A stretch of DNA of 64,000 nt, taken from positions 5,828,001 to 5,892,000 of the forward strand of contig NZ_CP092915.1 in NCBI RefSeq assembly GCF_022557175.1. The letters run 5' to 3'. How positions within the stretch are numbered: the stretch's first letter is position 1; each line of letters opens with the position of its first letter. The notes beneath the pieces were generated by a model. It saw only the letters and a list, made by a program, of their open reading frames with translations. It was not told where the DNA came from and did not search any database. This document shows positions 55,499-64,000 of this stretch, piece by piece. The DNA comes from Mycolicibacterium sp. YH-1 (GTDB lineage: Bacteria; Actinomycetota; Actinomycetes; Mycobacteriales; Mycobacteriaceae). Both the position numbers and the translations under genes were made by a program.

Positions 55499-56182
55499 AT
55501 GCGTACCGAATTCCATGCCGAACTGGACCGTCTGACGGCCGAACTCGGTGAGATGTGCGGCGCAGCGGGCACCATCATGCAGAGTGCAACCGTGGCGTTG
55601 GTCGACGCCGACTTACCCTCCGCGGAGCGGGTCGCCGGCGAACTCGCACGCCTTGACGTGTTGGACGCCCGGGTCCAGGACCGCGCGTTCGCGTTGCTGG
55701 CGCTTCAGGCGCCCGTCGCGCGGGATTTACGGACCATCGTGTCGGGAATCCAGATCGCCGCGGACGCGGACCGCATGGGCGGCCTCGCCGCCCATGTGGC
55801 CAAGATCGCGCGGCGGCACCACCCCGCGTCGGCCGTGCCGCATCCCGCCGGCGAGTACTTCGTCCAGATGGGCGGTATCGCAGTCGGATTGGCCGAGCGC
55901 GTGCAGACCGCGGTGCTGACCGGGAACGTCGAGCAGGCCCGCCTCATCCAGGAGGGCGACGAGGTCATGAACGATCTGCACCGGCGCCTGTTCGGCGTGC
56001 TGACCGACCATCGGTGGCCGCATGGCACCGCAGCGGCCGCCGACGTCGTGCTGCTCGGCAGGTTCTACGAACGCTTCGCCGACCATGCCGTGGCGATAGC
56101 CCGGCGCATCGAGTTTCAGAACACGGGTCACACCCCGAATCGATTCAACGACACCTCACCCGTTGTCGAGATCCACCGCTGA
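55499..56182 (+). CDS. phoU: Phosphate signalling protein PhoU
   Basis: 227 residues from ATG 55499 with GGAGG upstream. Two PhoU helical bundles, each with the metal-cluster-type motif ExxxD (VARDLRTIVSGIQIAADADRMGG and the later LLGRFYERFADHAVAIARRI). Normally tunes PstSCAB and the phosphate-sensing kinase. No pst genes are nearby; it lies in a SigF island instead. The frame back to 55097 overlaps the reductase. Confidence 0.9.
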   Translation: MRTEFHAELDRLTAELGEMCGAAGTIMQSATVALVDADLPSAERVAGELARLDVLDARVQDRAFALLALQAPVARDLRTIVSGIQIAADADRMGGLAAHVAKIARRHHPASAVPHPAGEYFVQMGGIAVGLAERVQTAVLTGNVEQARLIQEGDEVMNDLHRRLFGVLTDHRWPHGTAAAADVVLLGRFYERFADHAVAIARRIEFQNTGHTPNRFNDTSPVVEIHR

Positions 56183-56193
56183 CAGGAGAACCG

Positions 56194-56218
56194 GTTTCCA
56201 TCGCGACGCTCGCGGGTA
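56194..56218 (+). promoter_or_regulatory. SigF promoter of the hemerythrin gene
   Basis: GTTT (56194-56197), 16 bp, GGGTA (56214-56218), an exact match within the allowed spacing, 69 bp before the hemerythrin start. Confidence 0.7.
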
Positions 56219-56287
56219 GTTCGGCAATGTCGGCACACAACTTGGTGCCGCTCACCAAACATCAAGCCCGCGGGAAGAAGATCTGCC

Positions 56288-56854
56288 ATGGCCTCACAGC
56301 CCATCACCACGCCTGGTGACGTCGTCACCTATCTCAAGGCTCAGCACGAGGCGATCAAGGCGCTGTTCATCCACACACTCGACGCGAAGAACGCAGCGGA
56401 TCAGCAGGCGTCGTTCACACGGTTGCGCACACTGCTGGCCGTGCACGAGACGGCCGAGGAGATGATGATCCACCCCCGCGTCCGGCGCAAGGTCGACGGT
56501 GGCGAAGAGGTGGCCGCAGCTCGACTCAGCGAGGAACACGACGCCAAGATCGCCCTTGGCAACCTGGAGAGAATTCCGTGCGGCACCGCCGAGTTCAGCA
56601 AGGAACTCATTCACCTGCAGAGAGCTGTGATCGAGCATGCCGAACGCGAGGAAGCCGAGGAGTTCACCCTGCTGGGCGAGCAGCTCGACGCCGACGAACT
56701 CGCCAAGCTCAGGACCGCCGTCCAGTTCGCAGAACGTATCGCGCCGACACATCCGCATGCCGGCGTGGAGTCCGGCTTCGCCAACTTCGCGGTCGGCCCC
56801 TTCGCATCCCTAGTCGACCGGGCCCGCGACGCGCTGCGCGGTAGGGCCGTCTGA
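56288..56854 (+). CDS. Hemerythrin HHE-domain protein
   Basis: 188 residues. Iron-binding four-helix bundle with His ligands at about QHEAIKALFIHTL, LLAVHETAEEMMIHP, EEHDAKIAL and EHAEREEAEEF. Such mycobacterial proteins respond to hydrogen peroxide or nitric oxide. The gene lies after phoU and has its own SigF promoter. Confidence 0.9.
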   Translation: MASQPITTPGDVVTYLKAQHEAIKALFIHTLDAKNAADQQASFTRLRTLLAVHETAEEMMIHPRVRRKVDGGEEVAAARLSEEHDAKIALGNLERIPCGTAEFSKELIHLQRAVIEHAEREEAEEFTLLGEQLDADELAKLRTAVQFAERIAPTHPHAGVESGFANFAVGPFASLVDRARDALRGRAV

Positions 56855-56876
56855 GTTCCGGCCTTCGCTCGATGGG

Positions 56877-57521
56877 TCAGTCGGGTATTCGCTCGTGCAC
56901 CGTGAGGAGCACGTGATCGACGGCCGATCTCGTTCTGCGATCCATGGGCTGCTCGCAGAGTTCCTGAACGAACCCCTCCGCGATCTTGCGCAGCTTGACG
57001 TTGGTCTCCTGCGAGCGCCAGGTCAGCACCTTGAATGCCTGATCGCCTGACACCCCATAGGCCATCCGAATGATGCCGATCGCCTGGTTGATGATCGCGC
57101 GGCGCTCCTCGACCTCGGCCACGGCTTCGGTGACCGAGCGTTGCACGTCGGCGTCCAGGTCGTCGGTGATATCGATGTAGAAGCCCGTCGTGCCGAGGAC
57201 CTCGCCGTCCGCGCCGCACAGTTGATCGCCCACCACCACGACGACGTGCTCGCTTCCCGCCGTGTCGATGATGCGGTGCCTGCTGCTGAACGCGGCTCCG
57301 TGCTGCAGGACCTGGTCAATCACCTCGGCCACGGCGGGCTTGTCGTCAGGATGCTTGTGGGACAGGATCAGCTCGGTCGTCGGCGTGACCTCACCCGGCG
57401 CGTAGCCGTGCATACGAGCAACTGCGTCCGACCACTCCCAGCGCCCGGCAGCCTTCAGGTATTGGAAGCTTCCGACGCGTGCGAATCCGTCCGTCTCGGG
57501 ATTCGACGATCCGTTGCCCAC
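56877..57521 (-). CDS. PAS-ANTAR domain RNA-binding regulator
   Basis: 214 residues from GTG 57521; a short upstream frame is noncoding. An N-terminal PAS/PAC domain (GSFQYLKAAGRWEWSDAVARMHGY) with a PAS-style VLGTTGFYIDITD, followed by a C-terminal ANTAR helical domain (RRAIINQAIGIIRMAYGVSGDQAFKVLTWRSQ). ANTAR proteins antiterminate transcription by binding RNA hairpins. Start is uncertain. It lies 76 bp after the MPT63-like gene. Confidence 0.83.
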   Translation of the reverse strand: MGNGSSNPETDGFARVGSFQYLKAAGRWEWSDAVARMHGYAPGEVTPTTELILSHKHPDDKPAVAEVIDQVLQHGAAFSSRHRIIDTAGSEHVVVVVGDQLCGADGEVLGTTGFYIDITDDLDADVQRSVTEAVAEVEERRAIINQAIGIIRMAYGVSGDQAFKVLTWRSQETNVKLRKIAEGFVQELCEQPMDRRTRSAVDHVLLTVHERIPD

Positions 57522-57597
57522 GGGAGAAGCAATACCACATCGACCTGGGCACCATCCGCGATCGTGATTACCGGCTGCATCTCGGGCACACCCTTGA

Positions 57598-58089
57598 TCA
57601 GCCAGCCCATACCAGCCGGTTCTGGCCGTCGTCGTACACCACCTCGGTCGGGGCGGGCCCGGTGACGTCGAAGTAGATGCTCCCGCTGGAGTTTCCACCC
57701 TGGTTGAGCGGGGAGACGCTGAGATCGGGAGCCAGCGTCTGCTCCAGCACGCGGTAGTTCTGGCCGTCGGCGGTGCGCGCGTTGAAGAACTGCATCGCGG
57801 GTATCACGGAACCGCTAACCGCATCCACGGCAACGGGCGCCTCCCACAGGGTGCCCGCTAACGGAACCTCGCCAGTCAGCGGCACGTTCAACTCGTTGGT
57901 ACCACTGGGTTGCAGGTCATCGACGGTGTATCCACCAGTCCCCGCGCCGTCTGTGTCGGTGACGTGCAGTTGTGCGCCGAACCCGGCGGCGGCCGGTTCG
58001 GCCGAGGCACTGGGGGTACCGCCCGTTCCAATGGAGGCCGCCACAACGATTGCTCCGGTTACGACTGCCGCGGTTGTCATCACGTTCAT
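57598..58089 (-). CDS. MPT63-family (DUF1942) secreted protein
   Basis: 163 residues. Signal peptide with cleavage after ASA near residue 30. The mature beta-sandwich has FNARTADGQNYRVLEQ and IYFDVTGPAPTEVVY, hallmarks of MPT63, a secreted mycobacterial immunogen. Function unknown. Confidence 0.88.
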   Translation of the reverse strand: MNVMTTAAVVTGAIVVAASIGTGGTPSASAEPAAAGFGAQLHVTDTDGAGTGGYTVDDLQPSGTNELNVPLTGEVPLAGTLWEAPVAVDAVSGSVIPAMQFFNARTADGQNYRVLEQTLAPDLSVSPLNQGGNSSGSIYFDVTGPAPTEVVYDDGQNRLVWAG

Positions 58090-58213
58090 GAGAGTTCGGC
58101 TCCTCCTTCCGCAACCCGCGCCGGACGATCACGACGGTCGCGCGACCCCCAGCGCGTTCGGTGTTGTCACTAATTGGCTTGCCGCTTTTGAGCTGTCAAA
58201 AACACCCCGCTGC

Positions 58214-58999
58214 TCAACGTGAAGTGCTCGACCGAGAGGGAGACAAAACGTCGACGATGAGTGGCCGGTGATCGGAGAGCGGCATCAGCGGTGCGGTGCA
58301 GCCCGCAGCGACGAACCTCGGGTCGTCTGTGAGCACGTGATCGAGTTGGCGGTTGGGTTCGTGAGCGGGAAATGTCGGCGCCGTGGCGAGGGCTCGCATG
58401 CCCGACCAGCGCGCCACCGACCCCTCAGTCATATTGAAATCGCCCACCAGCAGGCGCGGCCCCGGCATGCCGCGCAGGTCACGGACGAGGCTGCGCAGCT
58501 GACGGCGGTTCCACCCCGGGACGAACGACAGATGCGTGTTGGCTACTGTCACCGCGCCGATCGGGGTGTCGAACCGGCCGATAACCGCAGCGCGAGGCTC
58601 CTCGTCGACGACCATCACCCGACGCGGCCCGGGCAGATACATCGGGAACCTCATCGGTATCCGTGGCAGCCGCACCACCTGCCACGACGCTGCGGGATGG
58701 CGCGACAGCAGTGCTACGCCGTAGGCGGCCGTGCCGGGCTGCTCGTCGCCGGTGGCTGCCATCCAGGTGGCGCCGGGTGTGCCGGAGATGGCGGCGACGA
58801 AGCGATGGCTGGTCGCACCCATCGCCTCGGCGGCGACGGCCGTGAGGTCGGCCATGCCGGACCGCTCCTGCACATGGTCAACCTCTTGCAGGGCAAGGAT
58901 GTCGGCGTCGATGCGGCGCACACAGTCGGCCAGCCTGTCGACGTCGACACCGTTACCGACGGTCCTGCCGTGAAGGATGTTGAATGTCGCGATCCGCAC
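58214..58999 (-). CDS. Endonuclease/exonuclease/phosphatase-family protein
   Basis: 261 residues. EEP fold with ATFNILHG, LALQEVD (metal Glu), NTHLSFVPGW, LVGDFNMTE and the late LMPLSDHRPL with catalytic Asp-His. The family cleaves phosphodiesters in nucleic acids or lipids; no signal peptide here, so it is likely cytoplasmic. Confidence 0.87.
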   Translation of the reverse strand: MRIATFNILHGRTVGNGVDVDRLADCVRRIDADILALQEVDHVQERSGMADLTAVAAEAMGATSHRFVAAISGTPGATWMAATGDEQPGTAAYGVALLSRHPAASWQVVRLPRIPMRFPMYLPGPRRVMVVDEEPRAAVIGRFDTPIGAVTVANTHLSFVPGWNRRQLRSLVRDLRGMPGPRLLVGDFNMTEGSVARWSGMRALATAPTFPAHEPNRQLDHVLTDDPRFVAAGCTAPLMPLSDHRPLIVDVLSPSRSSTSR

Positions 59000-59047
59000 G
59001 GGGTATTACGTACCCACGATGACGCTGACACACCCTTGGGAGGCACG

Positions 59048-59608
59048 ATGCTCGCCCATGAAGACGCGCTGCGCGACGCCCTGCGCCTAGCGGCGTCCGC
59101 ACTGCGCGCCCACGGTCCCGAGTTCGCATTGGCGGGCAGCTACGCCCTGTGGGTGCACGGCGCACCGGAACCTGTCCACGACGCCGACATCGTGGTGGCC
59201 GAGGCCGATGTGGAACACGCCGCCGCCACACTCGCCGACGCCGGTTTCGAGATCATCCGCACACCCGAGGACTGGTTGTTCAAGGCCACGATGAACTCGG
59301 CACTGGTCGACGTGCTGCACCGCGTGAACGGGGTGGTCGTGGACTCTGCCCTCATCGCCGCGGCCGACGTCCTCGACGTGCTCGCCATCCCCATGCCCGT
59401 TCTGTCGCCAACCACTGTCCTCACCCAGAAGCTCAAGTCGTTACACGAACACCACTGCGATTTCGAAGCGCTGCTGCCCGCTGCGCGAGCGGTCCGCGAA
59501 CGGGTGGACTGGTCGACAGTGCGGTCCGAGACCAAGGACAACGACTTCGCGACCGCGTTTCTGTTTCTGCTCGACCGTCTCGGCATCACCGAGATGCCGC
59601 CCGGCTGA
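59048..59608 (+). CDS. Nucleotidyltransferase-fold protein (AbiEii-like)
   Basis: 186 residues from ATG 59048 (GGAGG upstream). N-terminal GSYALWVHG, the polymerase-beta-type GS loop, and a HDADIVVAEAD acidic pair. Such proteins add nucleotides to substrates, and some act as toxins with an AbiEi antitoxin, but no partner is next to it. The longer frame upstream is on the EEP gene's opposite strand. Confidence 0.78.
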   Translation: MLAHEDALRDALRLAASALRAHGPEFALAGSYALWVHGAPEPVHDADIVVAEADVEHAAATLADAGFEIIRTPEDWLFKATMNSALVDVLHRVNGVVVDSALIAAADVLDVLAIPMPVLSPTTVLTQKLKSLHEHHCDFEALLPAARAVRERVDWSTVRSETKDNDFATAFLFLLDRLGITEMPPG

Positions 59609-59613
59609 GTCCC

Positions 59614-61128
59614 TCACCACATCGGGGCGCCGAACCAGTGCGACAACGCCTGCCGCAGTGACGGCACTGCGGTGTCGGCGCCTTCGTCTATGCCTGCGGC
59701 CCAGGCGATCTGGGCATCCGGACGGATCAGCGCGGCGTCAGCCGGTCGACCATCGGACGGCGCCGTGCGCAGATCAACCCGATGCGCCCAGTCCCCGGCG
59801 GCCTCGCGCAGGTCCGCGCGGTCGGCGAAATCGACGAGAACGGGCCTTGCCGTGCGCACCGGTTCGGCGACGCCGATGGTGTCGGGCGCGAACGTGCCGG
59901 CCAGCGCGTGGTGACCGGATCCGGGCATCGGATAGCGGACGTCGCAGCCCGCAATGAGGGCGCTCATCCGGTGCAGTGGCGCTTGGTCGACGAGCAGCTC
60001 GGAGAAGAGATCCCGCAGCGCTACAGCGGCTGGATCGTGTCCACGCCGCAACGCCACCTGGGCCTGGGTGTGCAGCAGCGTGCGGGAACCGGCGAGATGA
60101 CGCTCGTCGTGATAGGTGTCCAGCAGGCCTGCGGGTGCCCAGCCATCGATGTCGGCGGCTAGCTTCCAGGCGAGGTTGACCGCGTCCATCATGCCCGCGT
60201 TGACCGCCACGCCCGGTGCCGGGAACAGATGGGCCGCATCGCCTGCCAGAAATATCCTGCCGTCGCGGTAACTCTGCGTGTGCCGGGCATGGAAGGTGAA
60301 GCGCGTCAGTCGAGTCGGCTCGCCAAGGGGCACGTCCGCGCCGAGTACCCGCCGGATGCTGTCCCGGAATTCGGTCACGGTCATCGGCACGTCATCGTCG
60401 TAGTCTCCGGCGTCGTTCTCGTTGGTGTAGACGCCCAGATCACCTGGGGTGTACGAGGCGATCGCGAATTCACCGCGCTCCGTTCGGGTGAAGCCTGAAG
60501 GAAGCCGGCCGACACCGGGGATGTCATAGTCACCGTCGTCGCGCAGAGTCACCGAATCGGGCATGGTGAACTGGCCCAGGCGGTTGACCTCCGGATAGGT
60601 CAGACCGGGAAACTCGATGCCGGCCATATCGCGTACCGCGCTGTGCGCGCCGTCGCAGCCCACGAGATAGCGCGCGGTCACCCGGTATGGGCCGTCGGGG
60701 CCACGTACGTCCGCGATCACCGCGTTCGGGTCCTGGCTCACCGCGATCACCTCGTGCCCACGACGGATGTCGGCGCCGAGTTCGGTGCCGATGTCCGCGA
60801 GCAACCGCTCTAGATCGGTTTGTGGGAGACGCAGCGCCTGCATCGGGGGCTCGGTGAGCGAGGTGAAGTCGATGTGCAGACCGCCGAAGGGGAACCGGGG
60901 CGTCGGGCGGGGCTGGCCACTGGCGGCCTCGAAGCGCTCGATCAGGCCTCTATAGCGCAGTAGTTGCAGAATCTGCCCGCCCAGACCGCCGGCCTTCGGG
61001 ACCTCGCGGACCCGGGGCAGCCGGTCCAGAACCAGCGGCCGCACACCCGCCGCGCCCAGTTCCGTTGCCAACGTCAGGCCGGTCGGGGCCGCGCCCACGA
61101 TGATCACGTCGGTATCGAACTCTGGCAT
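59614..61128 (-). CDS. FAD-dependent aromatic monooxygenase
   Basis: 504 residues, class A flavin hydroxylase. IIVGAAPTGLTLATEL (an AA variant of the GxGxxG loop), VGCDGAHSAVRD and FLAGDAAHLFPAPGVAVNAGMMDAVNLAWKL. Members hydroxylate phenols and polyketides with NADPH. Substrate not known; no ring-cleavage gene is near. Confidence 0.88.
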   Translation of the reverse strand: MPEFDTDVIIVGAAPTGLTLATELGAAGVRPLVLDRLPRVREVPKAGGLGGQILQLLRYRGLIERFEAASGQPRPTPRFPFGGLHIDFTSLTEPPMQALRLPQTDLERLLADIGTELGADIRRGHEVIAVSQDPNAVIADVRGPDGPYRVTARYLVGCDGAHSAVRDMAGIEFPGLTYPEVNRLGQFTMPDSVTLRDDGDYDIPGVGRLPSGFTRTERGEFAIASYTPGDLGVYTNENDAGDYDDDVPMTVTEFRDSIRRVLGADVPLGEPTRLTRFTFHARHTQSYRDGRIFLAGDAAHLFPAPGVAVNAGMMDAVNLAWKLAADIDGWAPAGLLDTYHDERHLAGSRTLLHTQAQVALRRGHDPAAVALRDLFSELLVDQAPLHRMSALIAGCDVRYPMPGSGHHALAGTFAPDTIGVAEPVRTARPVLVDFADRADLREAAGDWAHRVDLRTAPSDGRPADAALIRPDAQIAWAAGIDEGADTAVPSLRQALSHWFGAPMW

Positions 61129-61338
61129 TCACACGCTCCATTTCCGCAGGTTCTGGCTTCGGCGTGCGATTCTGCGGCACTACCGGGGTCTTGCCGCAAG
61201 CCCCCCGGTGAGCTATAAGTTGATGGTGAGGGCAAGACAGCTCCGCCCCCTTACCCCGTGTTCGCACCGGATTGACTGGCCGCGAAACGGGGTAATCGGA
61301 GCCCACATCAGGCCGTGAGGCCAGGGAGGGCGGAAGCT

Positions 61339-61536
61339 ATGACCACTAGAGGCGCAACGGTCACCGTCGAGTACGGCATTCAGACACCGAACAGCAAGAC
61401 AGTCCTGGTGGTCACCGACGATCTGAGCGAGGCTGTGAGCACCCTCAATATGCTCGGATCCGGCACACTCATCCGGCGCACGGTCCGATGCAGCCCGTGG
61501 CGCGCCGTCGACCACGGGTTGCACGAAGCGGTCTGA
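61339..61536 (+). CDS. Small conserved protein of unknown function
   Basis: 65 residues from ATG 61339 after AGGGAGGGCGG. It starts with a short beta-rich part (TVTVEYGIQTP) and has no membrane segment or recognised motif. Start at 61315 is also open but has no ribosome-binding site. Confidence 0.55.
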   Translation: MTTRGATVTVEYGIQTPNSKTVLVVTDDLSEAVSTLNMLGSGTLIRRTVRCSPWRAVDHGLHEAV

Positions 61537-61588
61537 GACACGAAGCGGTGTGAGACCTGCTGCGTTCAGCCCGAACCCACTGTCGTGG

Positions 61589-62770
61589 TTAGGGTCTGAG
61601 CATCACCTTGACCGCACCGTCGGCCTTCTTCTGGAAGATGTCGTAGCCGTGGGCGGCATCGTCGAGCGGTAGAACATGGCTGGCGAACGTGTCAACGCCG
61701 AGCGGGTCCTCATCGGTCAGCAGCGGCATGATGTCATCCACCCACCTCTTGACGTTCGCCTGTCCCATCCGCAGTTGTATCTGCTTGTCGAACAGCGTGA
61801 GCATGGGCAGCGGGTCGGCCATGCCGCCGTACACGCCGATGAGTGAGATGGTTCCGCCGCGACGGACGATGTCGATCGCGGAGTAAAGGGCATCGAGGCG
61901 GTCTACGCCCGCCTTCTGCAGCATGGGCTTGGCGAGGACGTTGGGGAGCACGGACGTGAGCTGCTGGGCCGCCTTGGCGATCGGCGAGCCATGCGCCTCC
62001 ATCCCGACCGCGTCAATGACCGAATCGGTTCCCCGCCCATCTGTCATATCCCTGATCACATCCCCGACCGGGGCACCGAGGGATCTCAGGTCGAGCGTGG
62101 AGATACCGAATGCCTCTGCCCGGGTCAGCCTTTCGGTCACTCGATCCACCGCGATGACGCGGTACCCGAGGTGGTGAGCGATACGGGCCGCCATATCCCC
62201 GATCGGGCCGAGCCCCAGAACCGTGACGGACCCGCCATCGGGAACGTCGGCATAGGCGACCGCCTGCCACGCGGTCGGAAGCACGTCGGAGAGATACACG
62301 TACCGCGCGTCGGTCGGCCCGACCGGAACCTTGATGTGGGTGAACTGAGCTTGCGGGACGCGGAGCAACTCCGCCTGCCCGCCGGGCACCGAGCCGTACA
62401 GCTCGGAGTAGCCGAACAGCGCAGCGCCCATGCCCTGATCTCGCACCTGAGTTGTCTCGCACTGGGTGTACAACTGCATATCGCACATGAAGCAGTGGCC
62501 GCAGGACATCTGGAACGGAATTACCACGCGGTCACCAACCTTCAGGTTCTCCACATCAGAGCCCACGTCTGCAACGATGCCCATCGGTTCGTGTCCGAGG
62601 ATGTCACCGGGACGCATGAACGCCCCCAGTACCTCGTACAGGTGCAGGTCGGACCCGCAGATATTGGTCGATGTCACCTCGATGATGGCATCGGTGCCCA
62701 CTTCGATCTTGGGGTCCGGCACCGTCTCAACACGTACATCGCGTTTCCCGTGCCAGGTGACTGCTCTCAT
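61589..62770 (-). CDS. Zinc-dependent alcohol/formaldehyde dehydrogenase
   Basis: 393 residues from ATG 62770; ATG 62773 is the adjacent alternative, and GGAG at 62777-62780 favours 62770. Catalytic zinc ligands in NICGSDLHLYE and GHEP, structural zinc Cys set in MSCGHCFMCDMQLYTQC, and the Rossmann VLGLGPIGDMA. Similar to glutathione-independent formaldehyde dehydrogenases that use NAD. It has an exact SigF promoter upstream. Confidence 0.9.
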   Translation of the reverse strand: MRAVTWHGKRDVRVETVPDPKIEVGTDAIIEVTSTNICGSDLHLYEVLGAFMRPGDILGHEPMGIVADVGSDVENLKVGDRVVIPFQMSCGHCFMCDMQLYTQCETTQVRDQGMGAALFGYSELYGSVPGGQAELLRVPQAQFTHIKVPVGPTDARYVYLSDVLPTAWQAVAYADVPDGGSVTVLGLGPIGDMAARIAHHLGYRVIAVDRVTERLTRAEAFGISTLDLRSLGAPVGDVIRDMTDGRGTDSVIDAVGMEAHGSPIAKAAQQLTSVLPNVLAKPMLQKAGVDRLDALYSAIDIVRRGGTISLIGVYGGMADPLPMLTLFDKQIQLRMGQANVKRWVDDIMPLLTDEDPLGVDTFASHVLPLDDAAHGYDIFQKKADGAVKVMLRP

Positions 62771-62810
62771 CATGCTCTCCTGTCCTTCGGTCGGCACCTC
62801 ACAGGTCGCC

Positions 62811-62835
62811 ATACCCGGTGCGGGGCAACGCAAAC
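62811..62835 (-). promoter_or_regulatory. SigF promoter of the alcohol dehydrogenase
   Basis: On the minus strand GTTT (62835-62832), 15 bp, GGGTAT (62816-62811), an exact match, 41 bp before the ATG at 62770. Confidence 0.7.
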
Positions 62836-62884
62836 AGCCCTGGTCACCGAATCGTCAGGCACCCACACGAGGGCGGCACCTAGG

Positions 62885-64000
62885 GTGAAGGTCGTGAAGT
62901 CCTCCGGCCGCGCGTTCGCCCGCCGCGACGTCGTGGCTGTCTCGTTGGCCTTCCTGCTGGTGGTGGCGGCGTTCGTCGTACCCCATCTCAACCTGGGCAT
63001 CGTCACGCCCTTGATCAACGCCACACCCCAGCGATTGCAGGCCTTCGCAGGCACCGCACCGATTTTCGGCTGGTGGAATGTCCACGTCGGATGGGGCACC
63101 GTGCCGGCGATCATGATCGGCGCGGCCGCCGTGCTGGCTGGCCAGTCGGTCGCGCAGCGGCTGCCCTGGCGCACCGTGCCCTGGGTGACGTGGGCGACGT
63201 CGTGCGCGTGGGCGTTCTCACTGGCGATGATCGACGGCTGGCAGCGCGGATTCGCCGGCCGCCTCGCCGCCCGCCACGAATACCTGCGCCAGGTCCCGAC
63301 TGTCGACGATATCCCCGAGGCGGTCCGCACCTTCGCCGACCGCATCCTCGACTTCCAGCCAGACTCGTGGATCACCCACGTCTCCGGTCATCCGCCCGGC
63401 GCCCTGCTGACATTCGTCTGGCTGGACCGTATCGGCGTCGGTGGCGGAGCCTGGGCGGGTGCGCTGTGCCTGCTGGTCGGCTCGAGCGCGGCCGCTGCGA
63501 TCGTGGTGGCGGTGCGAGCGCTGGCAGATGAGTCCACCGCCCGACTGGCAGCGCCGTTCGTCGCCGTTGCGCCGACCGCCATCTGGATCGCCGTCTCGGC
63601 CGACGGCTACTTCGCCGGCGTTGCCGCGTGGGGTCTCGCACTGCTGGCACTGGCCGTCCGCGGTACGACGCGTCTGCCGGCACTCACCGCCGCGGGTGCT
63701 GGCCTCCTTCTGGGCTGGGCAATCTTCCTCAACTACGGCATCGGGCTCATGGCGCTGCCCGCCGTCGCGGTTCTGCTGTCCGCCAGGGACCTCCGCGCCG
63801 CGCTGCGGGCCCTCATCCCCGCGGTGCTGATGGCGCTCACCGTCGTCGGGGTGTTCGCCCTGGCCGGTTTCTGGTGGTTCGAGGGCTATCACCTGGTGCA
63901 GGAACGCTATTGGCAGGGCATCGCGCTGGACCGCCCATTCCAGTACTGGTCGTGGGGGAACCTGGCTGCGGTCGTCTGTGCGGTCGGACTGGGCACGGTG
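62885..64000 (+). CDS. Integral membrane protein (Rv0541c homologue), 3' end outside window
   Basis: Open to the window edge (372 codons from GTG 62885, or 369 from GTG 62894), without a stop, so it is a partial gene. Many hydrophobic segments begin at about residue 15; HVSGHPPGALLTFVWLDRI and DGYFAGVAAWG are family landmarks of polyprenyl-linked glycosyltransferase-like membrane proteins. In M. tuberculosis the homologue Rv0541c directly follows menE; here a 14-kb block separates them. Confidence 0.83.
   Translation, partial: MKVVKSSGRAFARRDVVAVSLAFLLVVAAFVVPHLNLGIVTPLINATPQRLQAFAGTAPIFGWWNVHVGWGTVPAIMIGAAAVLAGQSVAQRLPWRTVPWVTWATSCAWAFSLAMIDGWQRGFAGRLAARHEYLRQVPTVDDIPEAVRTFADRILDFQPDSWITHVSGHPPGALLTFVWLDRIGVGGGAWAGALCLLVGSSAAAAIVVAVRALADESTARLAAPFVAVAPTAIWIAVSADGYFAGVAAWGLALLALAVRGTTRLPALTAAGAGLLLGWAIFLNYGIGLMALPAVAVLLSARDLRAALRALIPAVLMALTVVGVFALAGFWWFEGYHLVQERYWQGIALDRPFQYWSWGNLAAVVCAVGLGTV

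Noticed and set aside
59048-59608. Type IV toxin-antitoxin (AbiE-like) pair
   Set aside because: Only the nucleotidyltransferase-like gene is present; no AbiEi-type antitoxin is adjacent.

Overview
The window is high-GC actinobacterial DNA that most resembles a fast-growing mycobacterium (Mycolicibacterium-like). The right two thirds carries the mycobacterial menaquinone neighbourhood in recognisable order: an amidohydrolase like Rv0552, FadD8, MenB, an SDR like Rv0547c, a glyoxalase like Rv0546c, PitA with its two small partners, MenE and the integral membrane protein Rv0541c. Accessory blocks are inserted between these anchors. I see no transposase, tRNA, rRNA or CRISPR array.

Region 1 (1-11255) is central one-carbon and amino acid metabolism. 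A partial tartrate/D-malate dehydrogenase diverges from a LysR regulator. Next, on the minus strand, a tandem glycine riboswitch (about 9853-10041) precedes gcvP-gcvT-gcvH-glyA-sdaA-pdxS. Together these genes turn glycine into serine and then pyruvate. The same block includes a PLP synthase subunit without its glutaminase partner, and a LipA paralogue diverges from it. It reads as a glycine-induced catabolic module that also supplies its own cofactors.

Region 2 (11277-25256) is an accessory catabolic region. A LysR/SDR pair diverges from an EamA exporter. Then comes a tight eight-gene minus-strand operon: M24 metallohydrolase, polar amino acid ABC importer, FAD amine oxidase, threonine aldolase, MFS symporter and phosphotriesterase-like hydrolase. 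It diverges from an aldehyde dehydrogenase, a uronate-dehydrogenase-like enzyme and a GntR regulator. The same AT-rich element (ATACTATATAT) lies at both ends, which suggests one autoregulated regulon for an unidentified amino-acid-like substrate.

Region 3 (25299-35959) holds two acyl-CoA synthetases, an amidohydrolase, a DGPF/YCII protein with a promoter that fits the ECF42 consensus, an ECF42 sigma factor about 5 kb away, a GntR/GNAT pair, a CynX-type MFS transporter, a HAD hydrolase and a small lipoprotein.

Region 4 (36061-48995) is the menaquinone core. Between MenB and the SDR sits an MMPL pump with a TetR regulator and three matching 18-bp operator palindromes. A DrrABC-type exporter with a strong IdeR box lies between the SDR and the glyoxalase. 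The pitA block is inverted relative to M. tuberculosis and is flanked by two DUF3349 genes in opposite orientation.

Region 5 (49003-62770) is a 14-kb block between MenE and the Rv0541c homologue, rich in stress-type genes: PPOX flavoprotein, DUF6131, AI-2E transporter, Rv2629-like baeRF, lipase maturation factor, reductase, PhoU, hemerythrin, PAS-ANTAR protein, MPT63-like protein, a FAD monooxygenase and a zinc alcohol dehydrogenase. Three genes have exact SigF-type promoters and a fourth has a one-mismatch version, pointing to a general-stress island.
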